A stretch of 64,000 bases of DNA from Oreohelix idahoensis (GCA_024509875.1 JAMPIV010008522.1:687001-751000); one strand, 5' to 3'; positions 31,254 through 43,020 are shown, numbered from the stretch's first letter. Numbers and translations: made by a program. The notes: generated by a model from the letters alone, not told the origin.

Positions 31254-31573
31254 GGGACCCCAAGATGCAGTAATAGTGAATGCAGTCAGTGACCCATAGC
31301 TGTACTGCTTGCATCAGGACCAGCGAACCAGAGCTGGTCAAGACCGCACTCCGCCTCCACGTGGTGGTCCTGGAAACAGTCTGCAGCAGTGCAGTCTAGC
31401 TGAGCGAGTGCGGATCGCAATGGGAAGGCAAACCCGGTCCCTAAAAAATGCCGTGCTGAAGTCGGATGTGTCGACCGAAAGGTGCAGATATCACAGCTTA
31501 GGCGTAAACAGACACAACGCAACCACCGTCCTTTTCAGGGCGAACGAGGAAGAAGGAAGAAGGAAGAAGAAGA
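31254..31573 (+). mobile_element. SINE-like element, longer copy, in outer LINE
   Basis: This 320-bp insertion is flanked by AGACCCAATTGC (31242-31253 and 31574-31585). It ends in a long GAAGAAGGAAGAA tail and shares its last roughly 200 bp with the copy at 23399-23585. The first roughly 108 bp (with CCAGAGCTGGTCAAGACC) are present only here. A TAGCTGAGCGAG-like stretch near 31398 might be an A-box remnant, but I cannot identify a convincing B box. It interrupts the LINE RT reading. Confidence 0.85.
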
Positions 31574-31585
31574 AGACCCAATTGC

Positions 31586-32272
31586 TATGACCTCTCATCG
31601 AGTGTTTTCAATTTGCCTGCATCTGATTACGGTTATGGGACAGAAGAGCTATGTCATCAGCAAAATCCAGATCATCCAACTGCTTAGTCAGAGTCCACTG
31701 GATTCCATTTCTGTTGTGTGATGTCGATGTTCTCGTAACCCAGTCTATTGCCAGTAAGAAAAGAAATGGAGACAAGAGGCATCCCTGTCGCACTCCTTTT
31801 CTTATCCCAAACAGTTCTGTAAGCTGTCCTTCGTGAAGAACTCTGCATGTCATGTCTCCATATGTTTTCTTTATTAAATTAATGATCTTTAGGCGAATTC
31901 CATAATGACTCATCAATTTCCAAAGTGATTCTCTTTCTACACTGTCAAATGCCTTTTCGTAGTCCACAAATCCGATGTATAGTGGTGAATTCCATTCCAG
32001 ACTTTGTTCAACTATTATTCTCAAAGTGGCTATCTGGTCTGTACAGGATCTGTTTTGTCGAAAACCTGCTTGTTCATCTCTCAGTTTCTTGTCTATGGAC
32101 TCTTTTAATCTTTCAAGGATAATCCTGTTTAATACTTTTCCTGGCACTGATAGTAACATTATTCCTCTATAGTTTGTGCACTCTTGTAAATTTCCTTTCT
32201 TAGGCAACTTAACCAGATATCCTTCCTTCCATTCTGCTGGTATCTCTTCCTTTTCCCAGACTTTACTAGTAA
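31586..32272 (-). pseudogene. outer LINE: reverse transcriptase palm
   Basis: A 199-codon open stretch (32207-31608) carries MPKKGNLQECTNYRGIMLLS, DEQAGFRQNRSCTDQIATL, LYIGFVDYEKAFDSVERESL, GVRQGCLLSPFLF and the active site LDFADDIALLSH. The RT motifs are intact. Upstream it joins KEEIPAEWKEGYLVKLP and stops at the LTR element insertion. The endonuclease half of the same protein is 17 kb away at 49389-51068. Confidence 0.9.
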
Positions 32273-32277
32273 TTTAT

Positions 32278-32691
32278 TGTTAAGGTATGTCCGCCCGTTC
32301 GTTTATTCCAGTGTATTAAAAGAGGTTGTTTGCCTTTGATATATGTATACCATCATTATTCCCATATGTGTCTATATGAATGTTAGATCATTTGTATACA
32401 ACAAAAGTGTCACGCGAATGTTTTATTCGTGGGTATGCCAAAAACTGCACTGTATCGTCCCTGTATTATTTATGCAGTGTTCTCTCTCAAGGAATAATGA
32501 ATTAGTAAGGTCTCAGATATGAAAACTCCAATGAACATGATGAGCCGTCATTAGTTAACGTCCTTCTGTCTATTCGTAACATCGTTTTATACTTCTTGAC
32601 ACCTCCTACCACCGTTAAGAAAAAAGACACGTAGTTTCTTTTTTCTTAAAAAAATGTACCACTTAAGGTAATTTTAAAAAACATACCAACA
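32278..32691 (-). repeat. element A 3' LTR (internally deleted)
   Basis: It matches 48352-49383 at both ends and in the middle. It lacks about 70 bp (corresponding to 48596-48668) and about 550 bp (48749-49297). The surviving length is 414 bp. The adjoining polypurine tract is weak. Confidence 0.8.
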
Positions 32692-33120
32692 TAATACTAT
32701 CCTAAGTCTCAGTAAGTCTAAGTCAGCTAATGTCTCATAACATAATTAGTCAGTCGTCGATGAGATGAAACGGTGATAAACAAGTCATATAATCTACTGC
32801 CTTATGAATAAAATCCAAGTAGGAGGTAATAATATTACTAAATTAAAACAAATTATGCGGAATCAACACCGCCCTCTATTACCTCTAGTATCAATAATAC
32901 TAGAACCAAAACTAGATTACCTACCCATCGGAAAATGATTGCAATAATGTGTACCTCACCAATACAGAGTACACTGCAAATCTCATACAAATACATGCAT
33001 AAATTTCCCAAATTCCTGATGCCCCAACCCTAAAATATAAACGCAAAAAAAATTGTGTTCCGGATAAAACTAATAAAAAATCAATGTCCCAATTACATCA
33101 CCACTACTGTTGACCATGGA
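32692..33120 (-). other. element A 3' untranslated region
   Basis: AT-rich non-coding sequence between the RNase H stop and the 3' LTR. I see no second gene such as env. Confidence 0.5.
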
Positions 33121-34260
33121 CTAACTGTCATTAAAAACTTGTGTACTGTCTTCCTGAGGGCACCTCGACAGTACGTCTGCAACCACATTGTCGGACCCTC
33201 GAATTGCTTGAATAGTATAATTATACGGCTGCATCAGAATCGAATAACGGGCTGCTCGGGCGCATTTATGGTTCTTCGTCTTTAAATACGCCAAAGCCTT
33301 CTGATCTGATTGTATTACGAAAGGTACACCTAACAGATACTTCTCTAATTTGGTTACTGCCCAGACCACAGCAAGAAGTTCCTTTTCCAACACCGAATAA
33401 TTCATTTCCGCCTTGTTTAACTTTCTCGAAATGTACGTGATCGGATGCAGATGTCCATCAAATTGTTGAAGCAACACAGCACCAACGCCCTTGGACGAAG
33501 CGTCTGTTCGAAGAGTATAAAGATTATTAAGCCTGGGTAGTTTTAAAATCGGTGTTTGATGAAAAACAAAAATCTTTAATTTTAAGAAAAGCAGCATTGC
33601 ATTCTGGAGTCCACCTAATTACATTAGGAGCCCCTTTCCTAAGTAGAGTGGACAGATCTGATGTAATTGAAGATAAGTTAGGAATAAATTTACCATAATA
33701 TTGCACTAGTCCTAACACACTACGGACTTGTTTTTTTTGTCCTAGGAATGGAAAGATTTAGAATCTTGGAAACATTCTGCTCCAAAGTTTGAAGATTCCC
33801 ATGACCAATCCTATGACCTAGAAAAGTAATCTCAGAGAATCCAATATACACCTTAGATGGTCTAGCAGATAACCCAGCAGATCTGAGCGTGGATAATAGA
33901 GAGTGTAAACCATGAAAGTGTTCTTCCCAAGTGTTGCTAAACAAACAAATATCATCTATGTACGAGATTATATCTTGTCTATGCGAGAAGAGAATTCTCA
34001 TCATTCTAGTGAACGTAGCAGGTGCGTTCATCAGTCCAAAACACATAAAATTGAATTGGAACAACCCTCTGGGAGTAGCAAAAGCCGTAAAATGTTTACA
34101 TCTTTCCGCCAACGGGACCTGCCAATAACTTTTTGACAGATCGAACTTACTGAAATATACTGCATCTGCCAATTTTGGTAAAAGATCATCCAATAATGGT
34201 AACGGTTCGGCGTCAAAAATTGTGACCTGATTTAATTTTCTAAAATCAATGCAAAGCCGA
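33121..34260 (-). pseudogene. pol: element A RT (second half), connection and RNase H
   Basis: On the minus strand this has VYFSKFDLSKSYWQVPLAER, FMCFGLMNAPATFTRMM, the active site SYIDDICLFSN, EITFLGHRIG, then (after a frameshift in a T tract near 33735) LGLVQYYGKFIPNLS. RNase H follows with LRTDASSKGVGAVLLQ, YSVLEKELLAVVWAV, a SDQKALAYL block and DNVVADVLSRCPQED near the end. RT catalytic residues YIDD are intact. Frameshifts near 34230 and 33735 disable the frame. Confidence 0.88.
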
Positions 34261-35071
34261 ATGTTATTGTCTTTTTTCTTATTACAACCATGGGAAAAGC
34301 AAAATTACTTTGAGAAGAACTGATTATACCTAATTGCAGCATGTCATCTATTTCTTTGTTTACTTTGTCTTGAAAGTGTAATGGTATCGGGTATGGACGC
34401 ACTCTAATAGCCTTTTCATCATTTAAAATGATGTCATGTGTGATGACTTTTGTTTTGCCTGGTATATCTGTAAGTACATCATGAAACGAATGTAATAATT
34501 CGGATACATGTGTTTTGTTCTCAAGTGTAAGATTCGGACAGATTGTCACGTCCTCCCAAGTTTCGGTAGATTGAACCGGTAGACTAGGAAACGTCATTGA
34601 TACAGCTGGGAAATAAGATTCTTCTTCCTGAATAACTGATAAAGACGCCCAGCTCATTGGATGTGAACCTACATTATCAACCGCGTGAAAGACTGCCTGA
34701 AGATGCTCAGGTCTTGAGTGAAACGCTTTCAACATGTTAATGTGAAAAATCTTTCTTTGTCCTTTAACATCAAGGACATAATCGACATCTGAAATATGTG
34801 ACAGAATCTTGAATGGACCACACCAAGTTATCAGTAGTCGATCCTGTTTGCTCGGTAAAAGCACGAACGCTTCGTCGCCTGGTACAAGAAGACGAAGACA
34901 TCTTGAGTGATTCTGTAACATACGAGCTTTTTCTTTAGCTCTTTCCGATGCATCTGTTGCCAGCTGGCATGCATCCATGATTTTTTTCCTAAGATTTACA
35001 ACATACTCGTAAGACGATTGAGTTTCTTGCGACAAGGAAGAATCAATCAACAAGTCTTTGATCAAGGACAA
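34232..35071 (-). pseudogene. pol: element A integrase tail and start of RT
   Basis: The 279-codon frame continues the integrase C-terminal side: SSYEYVVNLRKKIMDACQLA, LVPGDEAFVLLPSKQD, then HINMLKAFHSRPEHL. It leads into a linker with ETWEDVTICPNL and the start of RT: RVRPYPIPLHFQDKVNKEID, LGIISSSQSNFAFPMV. A frameshift then destroys the FRKLN block near 34240. The integrase is directly followed by RT, which is the unusual pol order of this element. Confidence 0.82.
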
Positions 35072-35077
35072 TGGACC

Positions 35078-35836
35078 TCATAGCTGAACACCAACTACAA
35101 GTTGAAATGGACTGAAACCTGTATGCTCATTCGGTATTTCACGATATGCAAAAAGTATCGCTGGTAAAACTAAAACTCGGTCCCACTCTTTAGGAAAATC
35201 GATTGTAATCTTTCCTAACATCTGTTTTATTGATCGATTTAGACGCTCCACCATTCCGTTTGAGGCGACGTGATATACGGAACTCAGAGATCTGTCTATA
35301 TGAAACATTGCCATAACCTCAGTCATTGCACCTGACACAAACTGAGAACCTCTGTCCGACAACAGTTTTCTCGGAAATCCGATTCTAGTAAAGATATGAA
35401 ACAAAGCATCAGCTACATCCTGCGTAGTAATGTTCTTGAGTGGTATGGCCTCTGGCCAACGCGTGCACAAATATATACAAGTTAATACATATCTATGTCC
35501 TCTCGATGACATTATAGGAAGTGGGCCAATAATGTCCACGGCCATCTTCTCAAATGGACGCACTGGAATATCAGCTGCTTGAATGGGAGCCAAATGACGT
35601 GCCCCTCTAGACTTCACCTCCTGACAAGTAACACAAGAACGGCAAAACATCGCAATGTCTTTCGACATTCCCGGCCAGAAAAAAGATGCCAGAATTCTAG
35701 ATCTAGTTCGAGAGTATCCCATGTGACCTGCACAACGGGAATCGTGAGCATGACTCAAGATATAGGATCTCATTACCTTAGGCACCATGATCTGAGTAGT
35801 AATATGACAGGATTTACTATCTCTGAATCTTCGCAC
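35078..35836 (-). pseudogene. pol: element A integrase
   Basis: The enzyme joins the cDNA to host DNA. An N-terminal HHCC-like zinc segment (HAHDSRCAGHMG..CRSCVTCQE) is followed by the catalytic core. Its acidic triad is visible: D in MAVDIIGPL, D in LLSDRGSQF, and E in GMVERLNRSI. TGFSPFQLVVG marks the end, where a stop separates it from the next frame. It is located between protease and RT. The core looks intact. Confidence 0.88.
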
Positions 35837-35923
35837 TAATATGTCATTTACGATAGTATACCATTGTTTGTGAGAAGTATGACCATTTGTATCATCACGT
35901 TGGACTAAATTAAAAAATTTCTT

Positions 35924-36421
35924 TTATGAAACATCACTGTTTTGTAAAGTAGAAAAAACGTCCTTGGTGATGTTACTGTGTAACACATCATCATTAACTA
36001 GTGGCACAACATTATGTTGTGACTGCTCCTGTGCTCGAGTAACCACAACATTAGCCATGTGTACGTGTTCTCGTTCCCAATCATTTATTTGCTCAAGAGT
36101 ACACTCTTTAAAACCGTGAATGCGACCAAGAACTAAATCGCAAACTGGATTCGGCAACAAACATACTTTTATTTGTCCCGTAAAAAATGACGTCGCGATA
36201 TGAACCACCGCAGTTTGAAATTTCTCAATTCTACCACCAAACGTAATGCACTTAATCCATGTGCCTGTACAACAAGAAGGATCAACCAAACATTGTCGCA
36301 CACCTACCGTCGCGCAACCTGAATCCTTTAATAAAGTTACTGGCATGCCATTAAGTAAGCCCTTGTAAAACTCTAAAGACCCGGTTCCTTCATGAGCTGA
36401 CATAGCAGGTAACGCCGGCAA
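35924..36421 (-). pseudogene. pro: element A aspartic protease region
   Basis: The 165-codon minus-strand frame includes a protease-like active site VTLLKDSGCATVGVR (DSG where DTG/DSG is expected) near residue 35, and a hydrophobic LVLGRIHGF flap-end motif near 115. It would cleave the polyprotein. It is flanked by Gag upstream and integrase downstream, with small frame breaks at both joins. Confidence 0.75.
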
Positions 36422-36430
36422 TGGGTGTCC

Positions 36431-37964
36431 TCATCTCAGTCTGGATACCACGTCAGGCTGAAATAGATTCTTGCACTCAAAACATTCTTCCGCATTACCA
36501 AAGTCAAATGAAAAGCAAGCATTTGCTTGACTAACAGCGTTGTTATTATTATTTGTAATATCATTTTCTGCTCTCTGTACCAAATTTCCATGATGAGCAG
36601 ACCGATGCGAACTATTTGAACGAAATGCACTGCCATTATCTTGATTATTGCCATAAAAATTTCTTCTGTAATTCTGGGAATAACTAGATCTATTATTAAT
36701 ATTACCGTGTTTATTTTTTAGTTGCCCATTTCCTCTCTCTCTGTGTCCAAAATAATCGTGATGAACATTATCAGGTCGTTTATTTCTCCATCTTCGGAAC
36801 TCTGGTGATTTATTTCTATTTCCAACTTCAAAATGGGAAAAATTTCTTTGATAATTATTATTTCGATCTGAACTGGCACTTCTATAACGAAACCTATCTC
36901 TGTCACCACCATTCGATCTAAATTTTCCCTGTCTGTTATTTACAGTAGCAACACCCGCTGACTGTAACGATTCATGTAGTTTAGTGTTTCTGACATTCAA
37001 GTTCGGATGAGCAACCGAAAACTGGCGCCTGAGGGTCTCAACTTCCGATAACGATTTAGGATTCCGCTCCTGTAAAAATGCCAAAAACTTATCACTTACT
37101 GATGATAATACCTTATCCCGTAATATTAAATCGGCAAGATCTTCAAAATTCCGTTGTACCTTTTCAAGTTCGATCCAACGATTAAAAGTTAAACGAATAT
37201 CCGAAATGAATTGTGAGAACTCTTTTCCTGTTTCCGGCAACAACTCTTTAAAACGCCTTCTATAACCTTCAGCTGTAAGCTGATATTTTTTTAATAGCGT
37301 AGCTCTAGCTTCCTTATAGTTTTGACTATCGCCTTCTAACGAAGCGACTGCACTTAAAGCCTCTCCTGATAAAAAATTCATCAGTTTGCTACACCACTTC
37401 CTTTTATCAATTTTATATTCTGTGCATACCAATTGGAATCTTGACAAGAAGAACGTAATATCGTCGACTCCTGGTTTAAACATTGGCAGATGAATTTTAA
37501 TGTCACCTTTCTGCCCATCATTCTGAGTATGTGATTGACAAGTAGCATTTCCATTTTGCAACTTCTGTCTTTCGATTTCCAATAGCATCATTCTCTCTTC
37601 ATATTGTCTCCTTTTCTCATTCTCTTCCATCTCCAAGAGTTTAATTCTCTCTTCGTCTTGCCTCCTTTTTTTTATTATTTTCCATTTCCAAAAGTTTAAT
37701 TCTCTCTTCGTCTTGCCTCCTTTTTTCATTATTTTCCATTTCCAAAAGTTTAATTCTCTCTTCGTCTTGCCTCCTTTTTTCATTATCTTCCATTTCCAAC
37801 CGTTTCATACGTTCCTGGTTGGCTAATTCTCTATCTTTTAATTCTAACTGACGTTTCTCTCTTTCTTGCGCCTCTTTATATTCTGTTTGAGCAAACTCTT
37901 GTAATTTGTCTCCTGATAAACCAAGAATTTTACCCTGTTTAATAAAGTATTCCGCCGTCGACAT
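36431..37964 (-). pseudogene. gag: element A Gag-like protein with coiled-coil repeat
   Basis: Two overlapping frames (37964-37641 and 37783-36431) form one Gag. Near the N-terminus lies a tandem 18-residue unit (NEKRRQDEERIKLLEME) repeated about four times, predicted to be a charged coiled coil. The capsid-like part has DDITFFLSRFQLVCTEYKID and FKELLPETGKEFSQFISDIR, resembling SCAN/Gmr1-type capsids. An Asn/Arg-rich nucleic-acid-binding stretch follows. I see no clear CCHC knuckle. A frame break lies in the repeat near 37660. Confidence 0.8.
37619..37800 (-). repeat. 54-bp coding tandem repeat in element A gag
   Basis: About 3.5 units of a 54-bp sequence (GAGTTTAATTCTCTCTTCG in plus orientation, with small changes) encode the 18-residue coiled-coil repeat. 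One unit has a changed T run, which creates the frameshift. Confidence 0.85.
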
Positions 37965-38348
37965 TTCAGAATCTGAATTAATATATTTACCTCATCAAAT
38001 AAACTGCAGTATTCCAATTAGTATCCTATATTCGTCACCTTATCGATACTCATTATTGGAGATTGATCATCTTTTATTTAATAAAATATGCAGCTATAAA
38101 TCAATCAACTAAAAAATTATACAAGATAATAGTACTACTGAAAACATAATGATCCATGAAGAGAATCAATTACATAGAAATATACACGTTAGCAATGACC
38201 ATCACCGCACCTAAACAATTAAAGAAGAGATAATATCGTAAAGAACCACGGCGTCAACACAAAAATCTACGACATTTCAGCAGCCCCAAAGAAACTGGCT
38301 ATAAGCCTTTGCGATTCATCGACCTGAAATCAACCTAGGAAAACACCC
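37965..38348 (-). other. element A leader, gag-proximal part
   Basis: Non-coding sequence between the first Gag Met and the point where element B interrupts. The distal part of this leader resumes at 47849-48334. Confidence 0.5.
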
Positions 38349-38454
38349 TGTGGTGAAGTGGGATGTTATAAATATTTATAGGGGACTTAGTGTACTGACT
38401 GAGATCAGCTGTGAAGGTATCTATATCTATTAAGAGTAGTGTATTATAGATAAC

Positions 38455-38663
38455 ACCAACGGGCTGATCACCCGTTTGCCAGACACTTCGATTACGGAAA
38501 CAACGGCAAATGGGTTGATTTGCCATTGCCCTAAAGACGCCACTAGGCGTGATGGGAAACAATGGCAAAGAAAACCTATCTGCTGTTGCCCTAAGACGCC
38601 ACTAGGCGTAATGGCCACTGACTGCTTTGACGGTCGGTGGCTAAGGACAGAAGAAGAAGAAGA
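38455..38663 (+). mobile_element. LINE-2 3' fragment inserted in element B LTR
   Basis: Flanked by ATTATAGATAAC (38443-38454 and 38664-38675). The 5' LTR of the same element has the empty site at about 45822. The end reads CTTTGACGGTCGGTGGCTAA and a GAAGAAGAA tail, as in LINE-2 at 27424. The CGCCACTAGGCGT block occurs twice (near 38538 and 38597), about 60 bp apart. Confidence 0.93.
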
Positions 38664-39279
38664 ATTATAGATAACCTTACTTGCTACCACATATCTATAT
38701 ATCTCAGTCAGAATTATTCTGGAATAGTGTGATTACTACGTTATGTGTCTAGGGTATGTGTATGATGAAGTGTAAGTCACAACAACAGACAGATAAACAA
38801 TTTAATTTAATCCACTACTCTTGACAACACTGTGACACTCACATACATATAACACTCTATGAGAATATCTTAAAGGAGTCACTGATAACTTTTCAAATAA
38901 CAATATGTATTCATTGCTGTCATAAATGTATATGTGTCCTGATTCAAATACAAAGGAACCAGGAATCACAATCAATTTTAATTACAAGTATATGTACAGA
39001 ATTTATCAATATGAATATTGTAGTGACATATATTATTAAAAATATCCTATGTGTGTCAGTTGTGTAGTAGTAATATGAGGTAATACTGGGTTTGTTTTGT
39101 TCAAGCTCTGTTGGTATTTGTCATCATGACTTCAATAGTTTGTCTTTAGGGACTAGTATTGGAGATGTTCTCAGTTCCTGATATTAAGACAATTAAATTC
39201 CCCTCTGAATGTTATTTTTACAAAGTCATTTCAAGATGGGGGGACATAATGTTGAGCTCAGCTGGCCAAATCAGCTTAT

Positions 39280-39474
39280 CTTGCGTGATGGCGGCAGGAA
39301 AGGACTCCTCTGCTCGAATTCTCCCTGGGCTCTGGAGACACCTCACTGATAGCTAAATGGACCAAGGAGTATGCTGTCCGACTCTGGATTCAGCAAAGCT
39401 CTGACCAGGTGCTGCTCAGTACCATCAAGACCACGGTCCCTGAAATCAAGAAGGATGTACCTTCTACTTCATAA
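39280..39474 (+). other. antisense ORF in element B LTR (frameshifted copy)
   Basis: Third member of the antisense LTR ORF seen at 46439-46633 and 57355-57549. A two-base deletion near 39330 breaks its start, but LIAKWTKEYAVRLWIQ and PEIKKDVPSTS are retained in frame. No known family. Confidence 0.4.
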
Positions 39475-40989
39475 CTAACTTATACTCTCTTTTTACACTG
39501 ATCACAACACATCACAAACATTGAGTTCAGAGCGTTAGGCCAACTATCAGCTTCATCTGAAATACTTTATACCAGTATTAACCTCCTTAATGGTTACTAC
39601 GCCTCTGCACTTCCAGCATTATTTCTTTCTAGTCAATCATCTAGGTGTCAGTGTACTGTTTGGCCATTCCATGCCGTTTTACTTTCCTCCGACACCCTCT
39701 GTTCAGGCTGGAGCATTATAGGCTTTATCTCCTGTTTGCCACTGAACTACACATATATATACAGGCATAAATTAACAATTCACATTCAATTTTCATTAAA
39801 AGATACTGAATGGTTCAAGCTTACCACAATTCATAGAAATAAACACAGATACGTTGACTAGCAATGAATTCTGGCACAAATACTGGCACAAATTCCCATC
39901 TGCTTATGTTCCAGGCTTTTATTTAGCAAAAATATGAGCTGGCTTCAACGCACTGTTGCTTTATCAAGCTTATTTAAACAAGTGGTTTCGAACTAACGCT
40001 CCTAAGTGATTATATCAGCGAGTCTGGCCAATCGAGCCACGTTTCGACAAGTGTTTGAAAAAATGTTACCTTCCTACGTCTCCCCTAACAACCAAGATAG
40101 TATTTATAGCCCGACCAATCGTGGTTAGTCTTTCATTTGTTGCGCTCCAATCAATTTGGAGTTTACATGGTAGGCTATTTCTGTAACGTAAGGTTTTTTT
40201 TTTCAAACACGTTATAAAAAAAATTTTATGAGCAGAAATGATTTCATGCTGTCAGGCATCCCCACTATTTTATTTTGGGTATAATTTATTAATTCCTGGA
40301 CTATTTGCGTAACGTTTTACATATTCTTTGTCAGCAAGCCCTAAGGAACCCAAATATACAAATTTAAAAGAGCTACGTGGCTGCGTTCAAAATATGTATT
40401 TTCTACCTCCTGTTTCGAAGATGTGCTGTCTGGGTACTGTAATGTTTTCAAACGTAAACCCATCTATTGTTATCTTTCCTAATAAGCGTTTTTTGTGATT
40501 TTAAAACCTAACTCTGGGAGGGTAGTGAATTTATCACTGTCCGTCCGAAAAAGTTAGTGCATGTGGCCTTACACGCGTGATAGTAGTAATTGTGTATCGC
40601 GCGACGCGTGTTTAATTTTGCATGCGTTCCTGATTTCATTCGCCCCTCTCTCTCTTTCTATTTGAGTCCATCTGTTCGTTCGTTTTGGTAACGCAGTATA
40701 ATTAATGTTAGGATTAATTTAGGTCATTACGCAGGGTGCCTCTCAATGTTTTTTCCAAGAAATACAGCACACGTTTCATTGAAGAAAGCGGGTAATAATA
40801 CAGTAAGCTTTTACTATCAACGTGAAAGCGTTACAATTTGCAGACGAAGCAGAAAACAAGGGGGATTTCGAGTACCTTCTTTGTGACAGCACTGTTATTT
40901 TACCATTGCTCTTTTCTTTCTTAATTTTATTTGTTAGGCTTCATATTTACCTAATAATTTATATATGTGGATTAGAATATTCCACGACA

Positions 40990-41000
40990 CCTCCCCTCTT
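40990..41000 (-). promoter_or_regulatory. element B polypurine tract (minus copy)
   Basis: On the coding strand AAGAGGGGAGG directly adjoins the 3' LTR, as expected for the plus-strand DNA primer. The same tract is at 62569-62579. Confidence 0.85.
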
Positions 41001-41056
41001 AAAACAGACATTATATGTCAGTCCTTTATTCTATATACACATAGAGAAATTTATTA

Positions 41057-42634
41057 TTATTTCTGGGGTTTACGGTGATTCTCATCACACGGATGGCGGC
41101 TTAAAAAATCCGCTCCCAAATTGTTTTTTCCAGATATATACTCAATGCTAAAATTATATGGAGCCAGAAGTAAAGACCATCGGAGTAACCTAGAGTTCTC
41201 ATGCTTAGCCTGTGCTAGAAACGATAAAGGTTTGTGGTCTGTTTGCAACTTAAATGCCTTCCCATATAGATAAATATTGAATTTCTTTATTGCCCATATT
41301 ACTGCAAGACATTCTTTTTCGCTAGTTGAGTAGTTGATTTCAGCTTTATTCAACTTTCTGCTAGCATATGCCACTGGGCTTAATTCCCCATCCAATGCAT
41401 CTGATTTCTGTAGTAGAGTTGCACCCAACCCAATATTACTTGCATCCGTCCTTACTATGAATTCTTGACTTAAGTCAGGTAATTTCAAAATGGGTTTACT
41501 TGTTAGCTTTTCCTTCAATTCTTGGTAAGTCATTTCACATTGTGGTGTCCATGTAATGCGATCTGGATGTCCTTTACGTGTCAATTCAGTTAACGGTGCA
41601 CATATGGAATTAAAGTTTTTGATATACTTCTGGTAGAAACCTCATAATGAGACAAAGGATCTCACGTCCTTCTTGGTTTGTGGTCTCGGGGCTTTCTGTA
41701 GTTTCTCTAAATTCTTTGGTTCAGGGGTCATGTTTCCCTGATAAACTGTGTGTCCCAAAAATTCCAATTCTTTACATCCAACGCAACATTTGGTTGGTCG
41801 GGCTGTTAAATTTGCCTCCCTAAGTCGATCAAACAGCATGTTCAGAGAGTCAATGTGTTCCTCAAATGTTTCTGTTGCTATAAGGATATCATCCATAAAA
41901 TTTGTTATACAGGGATTATTCAGAGGATCCAATAAATTTCTCATCATTCTAGAGAAGACACTAGGCGCATTCTTCAATCCAAATGGCAATCTATTAAACT
42001 CATAGTGTCCTTCTGAGGTACTAAAAGCTAGGTATGGTCTAACCTCAGGCTTTACTGGAATCTGATAGTATCCTTTACTCAGATCCACTTTTGAGAAATA
42101 TTTAGCTTTATTTAGCCTGGCAAACAGCTGATTTGTATCCGGCAATGGATCCACCTGTCCTTCTGTAATAGCATTCAGTCTCCTGTAATCTATACAGAGT
42201 CTATGTTCTCCAGAGGGCTTCCTTAAGAGTACAACACCGGAACTATACGAAGACTCACTGTGCGAAATAATTCCTTCCTTCAACAGATAGTCTATCTCTT
42301 CCTTCAAAGCTTTCTCCTTAGCAAACGGAATCGAATATGGTTTCATACAGACAGGTGTGGGGTCTATTAGTTTCATATCATATTCCAATAGGTTTGTATG
42401 CCCTGGTCGGTCTGTTAACACCTCTGCATGATTATTTAGAACCTGTTGCACTCTCTCTTTCTGAGTTTTCGTTAAATGTGTACTGATTTTCACCTGTGCT
42501 GCTGTCTCACAGGGGTGGCATGGATATTCAAATGATGAAAGTGGTTCCTTTTTCATCTCCATGGCGATGGACAAGGTCAACAAGTGTGTCTCTTCCTGAT
42601 GTTCTCTTTCCAAATATTTCTTCAGGAGATTCAC
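41057..42634 (-). pseudogene. pol: element B RT and RNase H (minus copy)
   Basis: RT motifs on the minus strand: VVLLRKPSGEHRLCIDYRRLN, KVDLSKGYYQIPVKPE, LPFGLKNAPSVFSRMM, then the active site TNFMDDILIAT (FMDD where YVDD/YIDD is usual), LEFLGHTVYQG. A TGA stop at 41642 interrupts VSL-GFY, where the inverted copy has Cys. RNase H follows with VRTDASNIGLGATLLQ, STSEKECLAVIWAIKKF, TDHKPLSFL and LGADFLSRHP. Apart from the one stop the frame is continuous. Confidence 0.92.
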
Positions 42635-43010
42635 ATGATAGATTTTTTTCTTTCCCCTTCTTATCTATCTTATAATTTGTTCTAGACACCTTCTCTAGAA
42701 CTGTATATGGACCCTGCCATCCAATTTGTAACTTATTCTGACTCCCGGGCAAAAGAAGCAGTACCTTCTCTCCCACAGCCAAATTTCTGTCTTTCGCCTT
42801 CCTGTTATAATAGGCAGCATTTTTCTTCCTGGCTTGTTTCAAATTTTCATTGGCAAGTTTCCAGCCAGTTTTTAAACGAGTGGTCAGCTCATTCACATAT
42901 TGGTATGAAGATGTAATGTTTTCCTCTGCCTTTTCATCAGTCCACGTTCTTAACATAGCTTCGAGTGGACCTTTTATTGGCCTTCCAAACAATAATGTTG
43001 CCGGGGCCAT
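42528..43010 (-). pseudogene. pol: element B integrase C-terminal region
   Basis: The 160-codon frame has APATLLFGRPIKGPLEAML, a KQARKKNAAYYNRKAKDRNL basic block, VGEKVLLLLPGSQNKLQIGW and QGPYTVLEK (the SH3-like end of Ty3/gypsy integrases). It continues into the RT linker with a one-base frameshift near 42640 (KGKEKNLSC). The order integrase then RT is direct here. Confidence 0.85.
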
Positions 43011-43020
43011 ACCGGTTGAA

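Larger units (their letters stand above)
38349..40989 (-). repeat. element B (minus copy) 3' LTR
   Basis: Nearly identical to 45727-47848 except for the 221-bp LINE-2 insertion (with TSD) and the 288 bp at its outer end that the 5' LTR lacks. Without the insertion it is about 2.42 kb, long for this class. TGTCGTGGAATATTC begins it on the coding strand. Confidence 0.92.

Noticed and set aside
30597..31292. 231-codon plus-strand ORF
   Set aside because: It is antisense to the C-terminal coding region of the outer LINE, which has recognisable protein motifs on the minus strand.
32692..33120. Possible env gene after pol in element A
   Set aside because: Only short open frames; no signal peptide, fusion-type or transmembrane pattern, so no env is claimed.
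40822..41151. 109-codon plus-strand ORF with hydrophobic stretches
   Set aside because: It overlaps, antisense, the LTR end, polypurine tract and RNase H end of element B; the equivalent appears inverted at 62289-62792 for the same reason.
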